A stretch of 64,000 bases of DNA, from contig CM023542.1 of assembly GCA_013350335.1 (NCBI GenBank), forward strand, positions 6,248,025 to 6,312,024, in the 5' to 3' direction. Positions 44,963-57,799 of the stretch are shown here, one piece after another (position 1 is the first letter of the stretch; each line of letters opens with the position of its first letter). Both the position numbers and the translations under genes were made by a program. The notes under the pieces were generated by a model. That model did no database searches. It had not been told where the DNA came from and worked only from the letters and a program-made list of their open reading frames with translations. The stretch is from Chimonanthus salicifolius. Taxonomy: Eukaryota; Streptophyta; Magnoliopsida; Laurales; Calycanthaceae.

Positions 44963-47900
44963 TTTAGATTAATGATATTGAATATTGATTGGCAATAAAG
45001 TTGTGTAAATCAAAACTTGAGACCTTTAGAAGGTTGAAAAATTACAACTAATTAATTTTCTGTAAATTACACTAGTTTATATCAAATAATGATAATGAGT
45101 TGCTCTATCTACTACTTCATAATATCTGTGTAAACTTCTCAATCTGCACACATCGGGTACAGAACTAAAGGGAGTGTCATTTTTTGAGATAAAAAGGCTT
45201 GATTCCATGAATAAACAAAGGTGGGAAATGACCATCAAACTAATCTCTCGTAGTCAGAAAATTACTTCTTTAGAATTTATGCCCTTAGTTGTTTGTCGAT
45301 GAATTGTGAATACTATGAGTCGATAAGTGGAAATTAAAATTCGTATCAATATCTAACTGAAGAGATTATTATCAATTCATTTGACTTCATATCAATATCT
45401 AACTGAGGATTGATGTTTGAAGTTTTACAAGTTAACAACATTATATATTGTTAATAATTTTTATAATAATATTTTATTCAATACAAATTAAGTTAATGGG
45501 TGAATGAGTTCGACGTAAGAAATTAATAAATTTGAAATCAGGTAACTTGTAGTTTTCAAACTCGGGAATTAAAGGACCTATCCTGGTAGGCCCAGCCCAG
45601 TCTGGCTATGGCCCCAATTGATGAAGATAAGGGCCCATGATCCAACAGTACTCTGGAGTCTGGATCCTGTCTCACGAGGGAGACATAATTGCTTGAATCA
45701 TAGAGGACCTTTTTTTATCAATAAGTTCAGTTTTAAGTTTTCAAATTTGGAATTGATCTGGGCAACCACTGTTGTTACTAATATTGATATTATATTATAA
45801 TAAATTTGATTTTTTCGATATTTTTTTGGGATAAGTTGAATTTTTTAATTTCGTTCTCTTATTTTAAATTATTTTTTGATTTTAATGTTTAAAAAATTTA
45901 TAAAGTAGGAAACAAACATAATGAAACTCTTAATATGAAATTCATTTTTCATATCTCCTCTAGTGACATGTATCTTCTATTACAGTTTATAAATTTGTTA
46001 GTCTAAAAATATCTACTGTCTCATAGAAATGTTGGAATATTAGAAAAATTATATAAACACTCTAAAAACTATATTAATCACATTAAGGACTATTTATTTA
46101 ATTGTAAAAGTATTTTTAGATTATTTCATTCATTTTTTACATAGGAAACTCAACAATGACTTTAATCTTAGAAAGCCCAACTTTTATCAAATTTTCAGAA
46201 AAAAATCTTGAAGAATCATACAAAAACTCTAGAAACTATGTGAATAACATTAACACATTTCCATTAAATTCCATAAGCACTAAATATTATTTCATTATAC
46301 TATTTATACAAAAAAAAAACCCTCTAATTTGAGATTATCTTGGAGTCAAAATTTGAAAAAGTTGATGAAAATAATTCAAAATGGATCAAGTTTTAACGGA
46401 AAATGTTTGAAATTGACAAACTCCATTCAAATTTGAATAACTGACTTCTAAACGTTTTTTTTTTTTAAATCACACACAACACAAGATTCAACGCAAAAAA
46501 TAGTTGAAACCATTTTTTTATTTAAAAATAAGCATTGGTTGATACTGGCTGATATGTCCTTTGTATGTATGCAATGGTACATATTGTGCTGCTATGTATC
46601 GGCCAATATTTTGACTGTTGAATTTTAAAGCGACTAACTTTCACATATGATTATATAAATTTTATTAAGATAGTATACACTGCTAAATTTTATAATAAAG
46701 AAGTTAGACTTATCATTTTATTCACTTATTATGAGCTTTATGAGAACGAATTTGCATCAAGTTTGTTGCAAACGGCCAATTAGTGTCACTTGATTCTATG
46801 ATAGGATTTGAGAGGTCTTGAGTTCTAATGGATAATTATAGAATTTCATCTTAATTAGATAAGAGAATTTATATTTTTAGAGTTCTTAATGTCATTTTTA
46901 TCCAACAGGTGAAAATATATAAAGTAAAATCGATGGACTTTAAAAATCAAATTTATGTCAAACTGACTACATATATAATTCACACGAGATAGATGAGTAT
47001 GAGTAAGATTTAACTCTATTAAATCTATCTTAGGCTCCAGAAACAAAATTTGTATGAAAAATCTCACAAAAAGTATTCACTTATTATCATTTTAACATTG
47101 AAAAAAATACACTAATTTCTCTTCCATTAAAAAAAAAAAAAAAACCAGTGTTGTTATTTTACGTTCTCTTGGCTGTGGTCCTTGTGTTTTGTTTCCCCTA
47201 GGGAAATGTTAGCACGACAGCCACACATATCATGATTTAACTTTGTGAATTGTAGTTTGACCAATGGGAATCTGAACCTGTAAACCACCCAAATTTTGCC
47301 TGCTAAAATATTGAATCTGAGCCATTTGATGGCGACAAAATGATGATTAAGATGGCCCATTACTAGTTTTATTATTCTTCTTTGTCGAATGATCACTCTC
47401 ACCTTAATGCAAGACATATCACGTCGAGTATTTAAGGTATAAAATTTATTGAATAGAATAGTGATGAATGTATTAAAAAGTATGATCTGTTAAAGTTAAA
47501 TTAATAAATTATATTTTAAAAACTATAAAATTAAAAAATAATAAAAATTGATGAAACTTTAAAAAACTTAAAAATATGATTTAAATAGTTTAGTTAAGAT
47601 AATATTTTATTAAACTATATATTTAATAATAATCTTTTTAATTCTAATACAGTTTATTTAATAAGTCTTCCATTCCATGTAAGTGCTCGGGCCCGGACTC
47701 CGGTGTATTTATTTTATCTCAGCTACAAGGCAACTAGTCTGTCTGGAGTGGCGTGCAGGAGTCAGAGTTGGGTCTATAATTTAATTTAGCTGAGCCCAAT
47801 CCATTGGACCTCACAGTCTCTACTCTCTACCAATACAGACAACAGAGCCTACTTGTATTTGTATTGTATTTAATGAGTCACTTGGCCACCTAATTGGGCT

Positions 47901-47984
47901 CTTGGAAGACAGAAATTTATAAATTCATTAATATTTTTTTTTAAAGTAAGGTATTCAGGTCTTTTAGAACATCGGAATAAATAT

Positions 47985-48113
47985 TTAGGATATATGGAAC
48001 ACTCTCTATCTATATACATTGAGTAAAACTAAAGAGAGTAACTCTTATATATTGAAAGTGAGACTTGAATCTAGAACCTCCCATAGTTTATTGGGGTTTT
48101 TAACCGTCAAGTA
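47985..48113 (-). mobile_element. tRNA-like SINE, family 2
   Basis: Minus strand GAGTTTACTTGACGGTTAAA, then GGGAGGTTCTAGATTCAAG and TACTCTCTTTAGTTTTACTC, collinear with the copies at 44845 and 60400. Confidence 0.55.
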
Positions 48114-48305
48114 AACTCATGGGTCATAAGGTCATTAAGTTATGTCATAGAATATAATTTTCAAATTTAGTTAGTGATTTTGAATAATAAAATTAAATAA
48201 TTAAAATTTGATTTTATTAGGTCTAATTTTTATTTGAACAGTTGAATTTTATATAGATTTGTAAGCATTGAATTTTTATATTATTAAAGCATAATGGGTC
48301 AAAAC

Positions 48306-48481
48306 CATAGTTTAAAAACTCGAAAAAATTCAAACGAGCCTTGACTCAACTTGATAGGATTTTGAATAGATAGAGTTAACGAGTTTTACTAAATTTATTA
48401 GAGTCGAGTAAAAAAATTAACTGAGTTACTCAACTCGATAAGATTTTAAGTCAATTACAAGTTTTGAGTTTTCAAACTATG
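48306..48481. mobile_element. small MITE with 17-bp inverted ends
   Basis: Ends CATAGTTTAAAAACTC and, inverted, CATAGTTTGAAAACTC differ at one base. The inside has ACTCAACTTGATAGGATTTT and ACTCAACTCGATAAGATTTT, an internal repeat. Length 176 bp. Confidence 0.7.
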
Positions 48482-50616
48482 ATCGAAACATAATCTAATT
48501 CTCAAGTTTAAGCATGACGTTCTTTCTTCGTTAGAAAATAAAACTGGAACATTTTGTATGTTTCAACTATAATAGAATAGAATTGAAAACTAAATTTATA
48601 ACCATCAATAGTGACAATAATCATTTAATTAAAAAAAGTCTAGGTTTAAATATAGAACAATATAAAAATCAGTGTTGATTTGGCTATAATTTTAAAGGTT
48701 ACATTATTTAGATATTAAAAAAAATTATTTAGAAAGCTTCTAAGCACGACATCATTAATATGGTAAAAATATTTTTTTATGGCGTCATAGTCTTTGAATA
48801 TAGGTCTTTTGAATAGATTAATTATCATTTGGCTTGAAAACAAGCTTAGCTTAATCTCATAACTATGATCATTTAATTGTAAACTAAACAATAATCCGAC
48901 TGGATAAAGTTTAGATTGATTGAATTTTGAGAACTATAATCAACATTTTATTTAGTAATATGAAATAGACGGTTGAGATTGATGATTTGATATGTTTATG
49001 GAGGAATATTTTCCAGAAGTTACAGTTACTTATTTTACCAAGATTATTTGCGTCGGATGAGCCGATTTCTTTTCTGAAGTCTGGGGCTCTGGGCCCATTT
49101 TTACGTTATCAAAGATTCAAAGCCTAAGAAAGGACAAAACCTGATGGGCTTTTTGGGCTAAAGCCTGAACATGTCCAAGCCTATGTATGTATCAAGTCTC
49201 AACAGACATTTAGGTGGGCTCACCATGTGAAGTCCATTTAAGTACAAAATTCAAATCCAATAGAGTAATTGTATTATTAATAATTCTTCCTTAAGAACAA
49301 TTTTTACGACATTAGATCTAATGGTTTCAATTCTCCATTACATTTACTTACCCCTCACGAATTACACCCATATGCAATTTGACAGAAATTTGAATTTTAA
49401 AGCTTATTGATCTAACATGATGAATTTTAATTGTTAGATAAATATGAAATTTTGAGGACTTTAAAAAATACATCTTCTCTTATCCAATCAAGATAAAAAT
49501 TTATAAGAACCATATATAAGTCAAAGCCTTTTAAACGATCCATCCACATAGCCCAGGTGAAAATCGTTGGTTATTGCACCAAGTTAGTGCAAACTGAAGA
49601 GCTCATATTGTATTACTGTTAAGTTATAAAACATCATAACCATCATTCTTACAAACACAAATTTATAAAAAAATAATCATGGATAAATAATAATAAGAAT
49701 AAAACATATCATATAAAGTCACACTCGTGTGCTTCTAAATGAGATATAGTGATAAGTTCTAACATGTTAATATCTTATCATTGAAAAAGATAATGACGTG
49801 TTTACGTATTTTAACTCATTAGAAAATAAAGAATGACTCTTTGAAGTGGAGTGGGAAGTCCAACTAATCTATCTTATATTAGCAGAATCAGTTTTACAAC
49901 AGGTGACATTGCCCATGAGCGATAGTTGACTTTGGATCTTATAGGGTTCATAGAAGTGTGGACTAATGAATGGATATAAGTGAGTTTGAAAGATATGTTT
50001 AGAATGATATTTCTCATAAAAATTGGGTTCAGTGGATTGGAAAATCATAATTTTCAAGAGTGTGATGGGCTTTTAATCTGACGATGAGATGAGCTTGAAA
50101 TGTGTTTAAGTTGAATACGAATATAAGAATACGAATATAATTCAAAGGAAGTAGGTGGGTGTGAAAAGAACATGGTGTTAACTTGGACCTTGGTGGGCGT
50201 CACTTGCCCAGTTGAAAGTTTTTCTATATTAACATATTAAATATTTTTTCTATAGATTTTTTTATTTGAGAAAATAGAGAAAAAAAACTTCTTAAATTTG
50301 ATCTGAATGTGACCCTTTGGATACAAAAGCAAACAATTTGTCGGAGCCTGCTAATTTCATTGGTTATAGTTATGAAATTATAAAATTCACACATCACGAG
50401 TGAAGAAGTGTGAAAAAAAAGTTTTTTAAGTCCAAATGATTTAATTGGGATTATAGTTGACAAATATTTAATTTGTAGAAGATTAGTAGGTGCGAGGATT
50501 TGGATCTAAGTGAGCCAAGCAGAGAGTATTCCATAATCCTATCACATGTTAAGTCATATATGAGTGACCCGTGAATATTTTCCCTTTGACCTAGCAATAA
50601 ATAAATAAATAAATAA

Positions 50617-50619
<3 letters not shown>

Positions 50620-50690
<71 letters not shown>
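50620..50690. repeat. long (AT)n microsatellite
   Basis: About 35 uninterrupted AT units, preceded by several AAAT units. The longest simple repeat in the window. Confidence 0.97.
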
Positions 50691-50695
<5 letters not shown>

Positions 50696-51099
50696 TATAT
50701 TATAACAAAGATCTAATCACGATCAAATTTATAATCCTACAAACAAAATCAGCCAGGATCTGAATCTGCATAAGAGATCCTTATATTAAAAATATCCTGT
50801 CAAATATTGAACTAGCAATGTTGGGAGAAAGGCATTTTAGTTCTTATTTTTCTTCTACTCCCTTGTCTTTGTCACTGTATCTATTTCCATCTTTTCTTCA
50901 TCTTGAATAATAATGGTGACTTCACAAGGTGTGTGGGCCAAAGACCATTCACTCAAATTGGGCCCTTGGTTTAGCAATCCTGATTGGATGATCTGTTAGA
51001 ACCTACAATGAAGATTCAACAAAATGTATCAGTTTGAAGTATTTGAAACCTTTGATCACTGCTCTTGTATGGCTCCTAGCCCCATCCTCATTTTATCTT

Positions 51100-51605
51100 G
51101 AATACCTTAGTGACCCATCTGTGGGCTATTCTTTGTTAATGCAACTTCATCATTGAAGGCGATTTCGCTAATGCAATTTCTTAGTCTAGTGGAAGGAAGT
51201 ATCCTTCCTGAAAATTATTCAATACTGTTAGGAATATTAGGAGATTGTGAAGGAATTGAGCCATCTGCTAAAGCATGTTGACCGTTTGACAAACAACGTT
51301 GCTGACTTCTTAGCTAAGATCAGAGTACGGAGATCTCAGCCAGCTAGCAGTGGAAGTGTTTTATTCTCTGCCACTACAGGTAGCATGGACCTGAGGACCT
51401 CGATTCACATCTTTTAGGCTCTTTTGGATTGTATGGGATTTGAAATTCCTTTTTCTATGTTTATAGTCTTTAGTTTCTCTTTTTACCCTATGTACTTTCT
51501 TTGTGAGGTCATGTATAACTATCTTATACATGACTCATCAAGCTTTTGTTACCTCTCTTTTTCATTAATGATATATTTCTTGTCAGTCTTTAAAAAAAAA
51601 AATGT
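51100..51605 (+). mobile_element. LINE 3' fragment with RNase H remnant
   Basis: A plus-strand frame reads HVDRLTNNVADFLAKIRVRR then SMDLRTSIHIF and a stop. This fits the last part of the plant LINE RNase H domain (HVxRxxNxxADxLAK). The tail ends TCTTTTTCATTAATGATATATTTCTTG and an A-run at about 51592-51601. Confidence 0.75.
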
Positions 51606-52978
51606 TGTTTAAGCGAGCGTAGTAGTGTTGGGCTAGCCATGACTGATTTTCTAGCATCATAAATATAAGGCGCAGTTCGATTGTCGTATAAAAGGGAAAA
51701 AAAAAAAAAACCCTAAAAGAGGTTTGTATATGTTTTGAAATTGAAAATCGTATGAAGCAGAAGTCAAAAATATGATTGCAGACGTGCAAGCTGGGTATCC
51801 ACATAAAAGGTATTGGGGAATTCTTTTGAATTAATGAATACTTAGTGGTGCAATGACAAAAAAAACAAGCATAGGATTTAAGGTGGAGCAGGAGTAGGAT
51901 ATTGTGGCTCAAACTTTACCTTGAGAATATGGGGACACCACAAGAATTGTCCCTCCAATCAACATGATTTTGTTTCCTTGGAGATGACTAGAATTTAATG
52001 ATACGGTGCATACAAATAGAGGCAATGCCTCCTCTTCTGTGGATTAACCATCATTAAGTCAATAAGAGGTAAAAGGATCCAATAGGAAATGTCTTCCCAA
52101 GTCAAATGTTTTTTCAAATTCATTGCTCTTGCTTTGAGATCATGATACCAAAGTCAAATGCCCTTTGCCCTTTGTCTTAAACAATGAAAGCTCTGCAAAT
52201 GTTATCCATACCTATCTCAAAAGAGATGATGAGGAATGAAAAAGATGTATCTAGTGGAACTTCAATCATTGTCATTGTATCTATATATAAAAAAACTTAT
52301 ATTCAAGAGTCCTCAGCATAATCTTTGCATCAACACTGATACAAGCAAAACCTAGAGCTACCGTATACTTGGAAGGCAATTTTTTTCATTCAAAACAACC
52401 AAATCAAGATAAGAGAATTTGATGTGCATTTATACATGGTTGGGATCGAATAAAAATAAAATTAGTCCTTAGATAGATGTTGGAAGAAACCCTGAGGGGT
52501 TCGCACTCTTATTTGTGGGAGATCTTAGGATCAAGTCTCCCATCAATACAAAAAGGGTCCACTCTCCTAAGTTTGATAACTGACGTGTGTGAATTGGAAA
52601 GGTTTACACATGCCTCAAGATTAATCAGGTGGAACGTCTAGAAAATTCAGGTGAGACATTTAGATACCTTGGTCTTCAAAAATATAGATGTTGGAAGAAG
52701 ATGTGACAAATCATGACCGTCCAATACCTTTGTCTCTTTGGTAGTTTGGCTATGCCTTAAAATGGCTTAATTATCTTCTAAGATAGAGTAAGACAATTTG
52801 GGGGCTTATTATGACCATCTAGAACTGCAATCCGCATGGTGAAGTAATTCAGTTTGTAGATGTGGAGAGAATAATGCTTCATCATTATTAGACTTTGCTA
52901 TGATCTCAAGAGCTTATCACACACCTACTCCATTTTCTACCAAGCATGCTACTTTGCCATAATCTCAATAGTAGATAC

Positions 52979-53126
52979 CAGGGCCAGCCCTGAGATCCCT
53001 TGAAATTTTAGGGGTCCTAGGTAGAGTTAGATTTCAGGAGTCCTTTGTAAGTGATATGTTAAAGAGTTTAAATGTGTGGGGACCCTTTCTTATCTAGAGC
53101 CTTAGGCGGGCACAGGGCCAGCCCTA
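52979..53126. mobile_element. short hAT-like element of the CAGGGCCGGCCCTG family
   Basis: Starts CAGGGCCAGCCCTGAGATCC and ends CAGGGCCAGCCCT; the terminal box and the GGGTCCTAGGTAGAG subterminal word match the 975-bp element at 41498. Flanks GTAGATAC and ATAGAGAC agree at 6 of 8 positions, perhaps an eroded target duplication. Confidence 0.7.
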
Positions 53127-54438
53127 TAGAGACCTACCCACTCTCTCTCTCTCTCTTAAAAAAAGTAAAAGATTCTATGACAAAGGCTCCAGTATGTTGC
53201 CCCAAGCAATTCCATGCATGCAAATTCAATAGTTGTTCATGTGTACAGACCCAAGATTGAATGGGAGATGAACTGTGACAGGAATCAAATCGTACGGTGA
53301 AAAACACAGTGATCGGGGTAATATTGTGTCAAGAACTGTACATAGTTGAGGTTCAATCTCTGATGGTGTGGCCATAGTTGAAAATTTTGAAGAGAAACCT
53401 CGATTCAACTCAATAGAGATTTTCAGTTGAAAAGTGTCAGTGAGTTGTAAAGGTTTTAAAAGAAATTATGATTTGTACTATTATATGAATGAAGGGTAGA
53501 CCCCAGAAGTTCAAATTTTTGTCGACAGGATTGAAGAATTTGTTTCGAAATTCTATAGCAGAGGAAGTATGAATTGAAATGAAAAAATGAAGGGTGTGAG
53601 GATTAACGGGTTGGTTGGAAAAATAGTGAATGGAGGGAGGGATAAAAGGAAAGAATGTAAGGAAAATGTATAGAGTAAGGTCCCATCGATTTACTCGGTA
53701 TGTACAGATAAGGGTTTTTACACATTCTGGAGGAATAGTCGGGTGCGACACCTGAACACCTTCGGATCTAGAAAAAAGAAGAAAGAATGCAAGGAAAAAG
53801 GGAAGAAGAATCTGTAAAAGGGTGAGCAGGCCATATTGGGAGAAAGGGAAACACGAGAAGAATGTAGTAATAACGTTGCCGTTTCCCAAGGGCACATGAT
53901 CTTACAAAGCTACATACACAAAGGCCATGTGAAAGGAGTTGGCCGATTCTCCACTCCACAAACCCATGTGGAAAAGCCTCTTTGTAGCCCTCTTAAAGCG
54001 AACACGCCCGTTTGGATGCAATCATGCGGTCTAACATTCAATAATTCTCTTCTTCCCTTCCATCTTTCTTTTCTTCTCTGCTTCCCCCGCCCCCAAAAAC
54101 TCTCTCTTCTCTCTCTCCTTCCCTTCCCCTTTGGTATCCAACGCTCTAAAATCTAAATTTATTATCCCTTTCCACCCAAATTAGACCCTACTTTGTTGAT
54201 AATTACTAGCCAAATCACATATCAAGTATGAGGGTGGGAGCCCACACTCGTTTAGCCTTTTAGAGGCTCAGGACAAGATACTGAGTGGGCCAACTTTTAC
54301 TTTGTGGGGCTGTCCCCTGTGTTGTGGTGATTGATTCTCTCTTTCCATGTTTCTTGTCACAGGTTGGTTTCACACTCAAAAGAGTTAGTTGTTCTAAGAT
54401 TCTTCGCTCTGCTTATAAACTCAAGATCTTCTCCAAAC

Positions 54439-54591
54439 CAAGGGTACAAAAAACGGTATCGGTCGATATTTTTCTCTTTCCACCTCTTTTTTTTTTAAAT
54501 ATCGGTCGATATTTTGATATCGGTATGATGCCCTCTAAAACCGATATATATCAGCTGATACGACATGTATCGGCTGATATTTCGACCCCTG
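54439..54591. mobile_element. hAT-like element, GATATCGGCC family, copy B
   Basis: Begins CAAGGGTACAAA, ends TCGACCCCTG, flanked by the perfect 8-bp duplication CTCCAAAC (54431-54438, 54592-54599), the same eight bases as copy A at 15417. The inside is a string of TATCGGTCGATAT, ATATCAGCTGATAC and TATCGGCTGATAT palindromes. Confidence 0.85.
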
Positions 54592-55903
54592 CTCCAAACA
54601 TTTCTGATGTGGAATTGCTCTCGTGACACAATTTGAAGAAGGGATTTTAGCAACTTAAATAATTAGAGATGTAGGCAAGTAAGATTATGTTGAAATCAAG
54701 GGAATGGCATGTCGACGTTCATATCAAATTTTGAAGTGCATAACTTGAACTTCTTCAATGTAGACATTGATATTAAATATATGACGAGCATATGTCTTTG
54801 GATTTGAAATGGATGAACATGAAAAAGACCAAAATTTGACCAGTGCCATTTGGTTAATATCTGACCTCTCCAACAATTTATACATGAATAAAGACTAAAA
54901 TTAGAAGAAAATTTTGAACTATAGAAATTAAATTATAGATGGGCAGGGTTCGACCGAAACTTAGCAACACCAACATCTAACATTGCTAGTTGAGTTGTCT
55001 GGATCATATCTTCACCCTATTCATGTCAAAAAGGTTGAGTTGGAATTCAATTTAGTTTGTCATGTGGACTGGTGGACTATTATATTGAATATCTAATTAT
55101 ATGGTAGTTGAGAATTAAAGATTAAGATTAAAAGACAAATTTAATAATTAAATTTAGATTCATTAAAATGAATAGTGAAATGGATACGAATTTTATTATC
55201 TTTATCTAAAGGTTAACAACCACTTTTAATCTCAATTTTTTACTCTTGATACTTCACAATCACAAGTTTAGTAATGATCCAACTCAGAACTTGTTTGCAG
55301 ATTGAACAAATAAAGAATATGTATTAAAAAAGCAACAATTGTGAAATTTACATCTATATTATATATTTAAGAATTATATACATATTAATAAAATATGAGT
55401 AGGTCTATTCATACCCAACTATCCAATGTTCCAAACATTAAAGACTTATTAGAGAAATTATTCAATATAAATGGATTCACAATAACTTAGTACAAATTTT
55501 TAATCACAACTTTTACATTAAATTATTAGTCAAATAAATTTTCTTAACTTTTTTTTTATTCAAATACTACACTTGAAAGTTCACAAAAATGTTGGTGAAC
55601 TCATTCACGAGTAGGGTGGGCTGGCATTTTTACCAAATAGAGGAGCGGGAAGAGCGGGCAGAGAAAAAAAAATCTCTCGCATTTTTTGGTTGATGGATTA
55701 ATCCGCCTCGGAAGTGGGGAGACCCGCTCGTGCGGACACATCACCCACGCTCACTCAATTACCTTATTCTTTAAGCCCCAATTACCCAAAATCAGCTCTG
55801 CCTTAAACCCGCTTTCTTTCTTCTCGAAGCGGTTTTTGGCTTCGATTCAAAACCACCATCTTTTTGGCCATTTTCTCTCTCCTTCCAGATTCCCCCCGTC
55901 TCT

Positions 55904-55910
55904 TATAAAT
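55904..55910 (+). promoter_or_regulatory. TATA box of LAX2
   Basis: TATAAAT, 94 bp upstream of the ATG. A start near 55935 would leave a 5' UTR of about 70 nt that contains a (GAA)n run at about 55966-55992. Confidence 0.65.
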
Positions 55911-56003
55911 ACCCAGAAGCTATTTCCTTGCTTTCTAACCCAAAGAGGCAATAGCATTAGCAGTAAAAGAAGAAGAAGAAGAAGAAGAAGAGAGAACAAA
56001 GCA

Positions 56004-57758
56004 ATGGAGTCATCAGATAAGGTGGTAGAGACTGTGATTGTGGGAAGCTATGTGGAAATGGAGACTGAGGGAAAGCCCAAGACCATTAAAGATAGATTCT
56101 CCAATTTCTTCTGGCATGGTGGTTCTGTCTATGATGCTTGGTTTAGCTGTGCTTCTAATCAGGTCTCTTTACCTCATTTACTTTCTCTGTCAGAAAACTA
56201 CCAATGGTTGTTCATTCTTAGAAATACTTTGAGCTTTGGTTAGAAATGGCGAAATAGCTCTGTTTCTTTATTCTTTCTCTGCACATTCAGAGTTGCAAGT
56301 TTTTCTTCTTTTACTATCTAGGCTTAGCAAGGCCATATATAGTCAAGGTTTTCTTCTTTTTACACTACAAATGATAGACAAAATTAGCAGAGGAGGGAGT
56401 GAGTGACAAACGGGTTCTTTGTTCCTTTGAAACACGAAAGAAAAACACAGACTTGGTCCATAAGATGGATCAATGTTAAAGATGATTTTTCCCTGTTCTT
56501 GGTTTTGCTTGGTAGCACTTAAAAACTAAGTGTGTGTATTCTTACTTCATTTTCTATGAATCTACGATTGTGAAGAAGTGATCTTACAGGAACAAAAGAT
56601 CATAAAGATGATGTTTCCCTGTTTTGGTGTTGTCTGCATGCAGGTTGCTCAGGTTCTTCTCACATTGCCATACTCATTTTCCCAAATAGGAATGGCATCC
56701 GGCATTGTTTTCCAGCTCTTCTATGGTTTGATGGGTAGTTGGACTGCATATCTCATAAGTATTTTATACGTAGAATACAGAACCAGGAAAGAGAGGGAGA
56801 AAGTAGACTTCAGAAACCATGTGATCCAGGTTTATCTCTACATCAAATGCATCTCTTAGTATTATTTAATCAGTTTCTGAATGTGACTTCATTTTCTAAC
56901 AATGAGTTTTGTTTGGTCTTGTGTCCTTCTCCCTAATGAAAAGTGGTTTGAGGTTCTTGATGGGCTCCTTGGAAAGCACTGGAGAAACGTGGGTTTGGCT
57001 TTCAACTGCACTTTTCTCCTCTTTGGATCAGTCATTCAGCTCATTGCTTGTGCAAGGTAAGAATTTTGTATGCTCTGCAAAGCAGAATCAGTAAAAAGTT
57101 CAGTGCATGAGAGGGAAACAGAGCTGATCTGTTGATTCTTGTATGTATTATGTGTTTACTGCAGCAACATTTATTACATCAATGACAACCTAGACAAGAG
57201 AACTTGGACATACATTTTTGGAGCTTGCTGTGCTACTACAGTCTTCATTCCTTCCTTTCACAATTACAGAATATGGTCTTTCTTGGGTCTGATAATGACT
57301 ACATATACAGCTTGGTATCTTACCATTGCTTCCCTCATCCATGGACAGGTAAGGAAATGGCTAACCATAGTGACATTTACACCCAATATGTTTCTTCTTG
57401 CATTCATTTCTCTATTTTGTTAGCAAAATAGGGTGCATGTATAAGGATTCATGGGTGTTAAATATAATTTCCTCAAGAGGACAAAGAGTCAAAGATCCTA
57501 TGTTGTTTATATTATTCTTTGTTTTGTAATGGGCTCAAGTTATATTGAATATGAAATATAAAATACAGGTGGAAGGGGTTAAGCATTCGGGTCCAACACA
57601 GCTGGTTCTCTACTTCACGGGAACTACAAATATTCTCTACACATTTGGAGGGCATGCTGTTACAGTGTAAGACAAGGCAAATTTCTGAATTCTGATGCTT
57701 GGATTTATAAAACCTCCAATTCCTTTGCAATATACAAATTCAGCAACAACCTGATGAG

Positions 57759-57799
<41 letters not shown>

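Larger units (their letters stand above)
44010..55600. other. gene desert upstream of LAX2
   Basis: Over 11 kb, low in GC, with only short random open frames. Besides the repeats listed here I see no exon-like sequence, RNA gene or recognisable family. A degraded GATATCGGCC-type relic (TTGATACTGGCTGATATG...TGTATCGGCCAATATTTTGA) lies at about 46535-46620. Confidence 0.55.

Noticed and set aside
55686..56003. Upstream extension of the LAX2 open frame (in-frame start at 55686)
   Set aside because: The frame is open by chance through the promoter and the TATA box at 55904; family alignment fixes the start at 56004 (MESSDKVVETVIVG).
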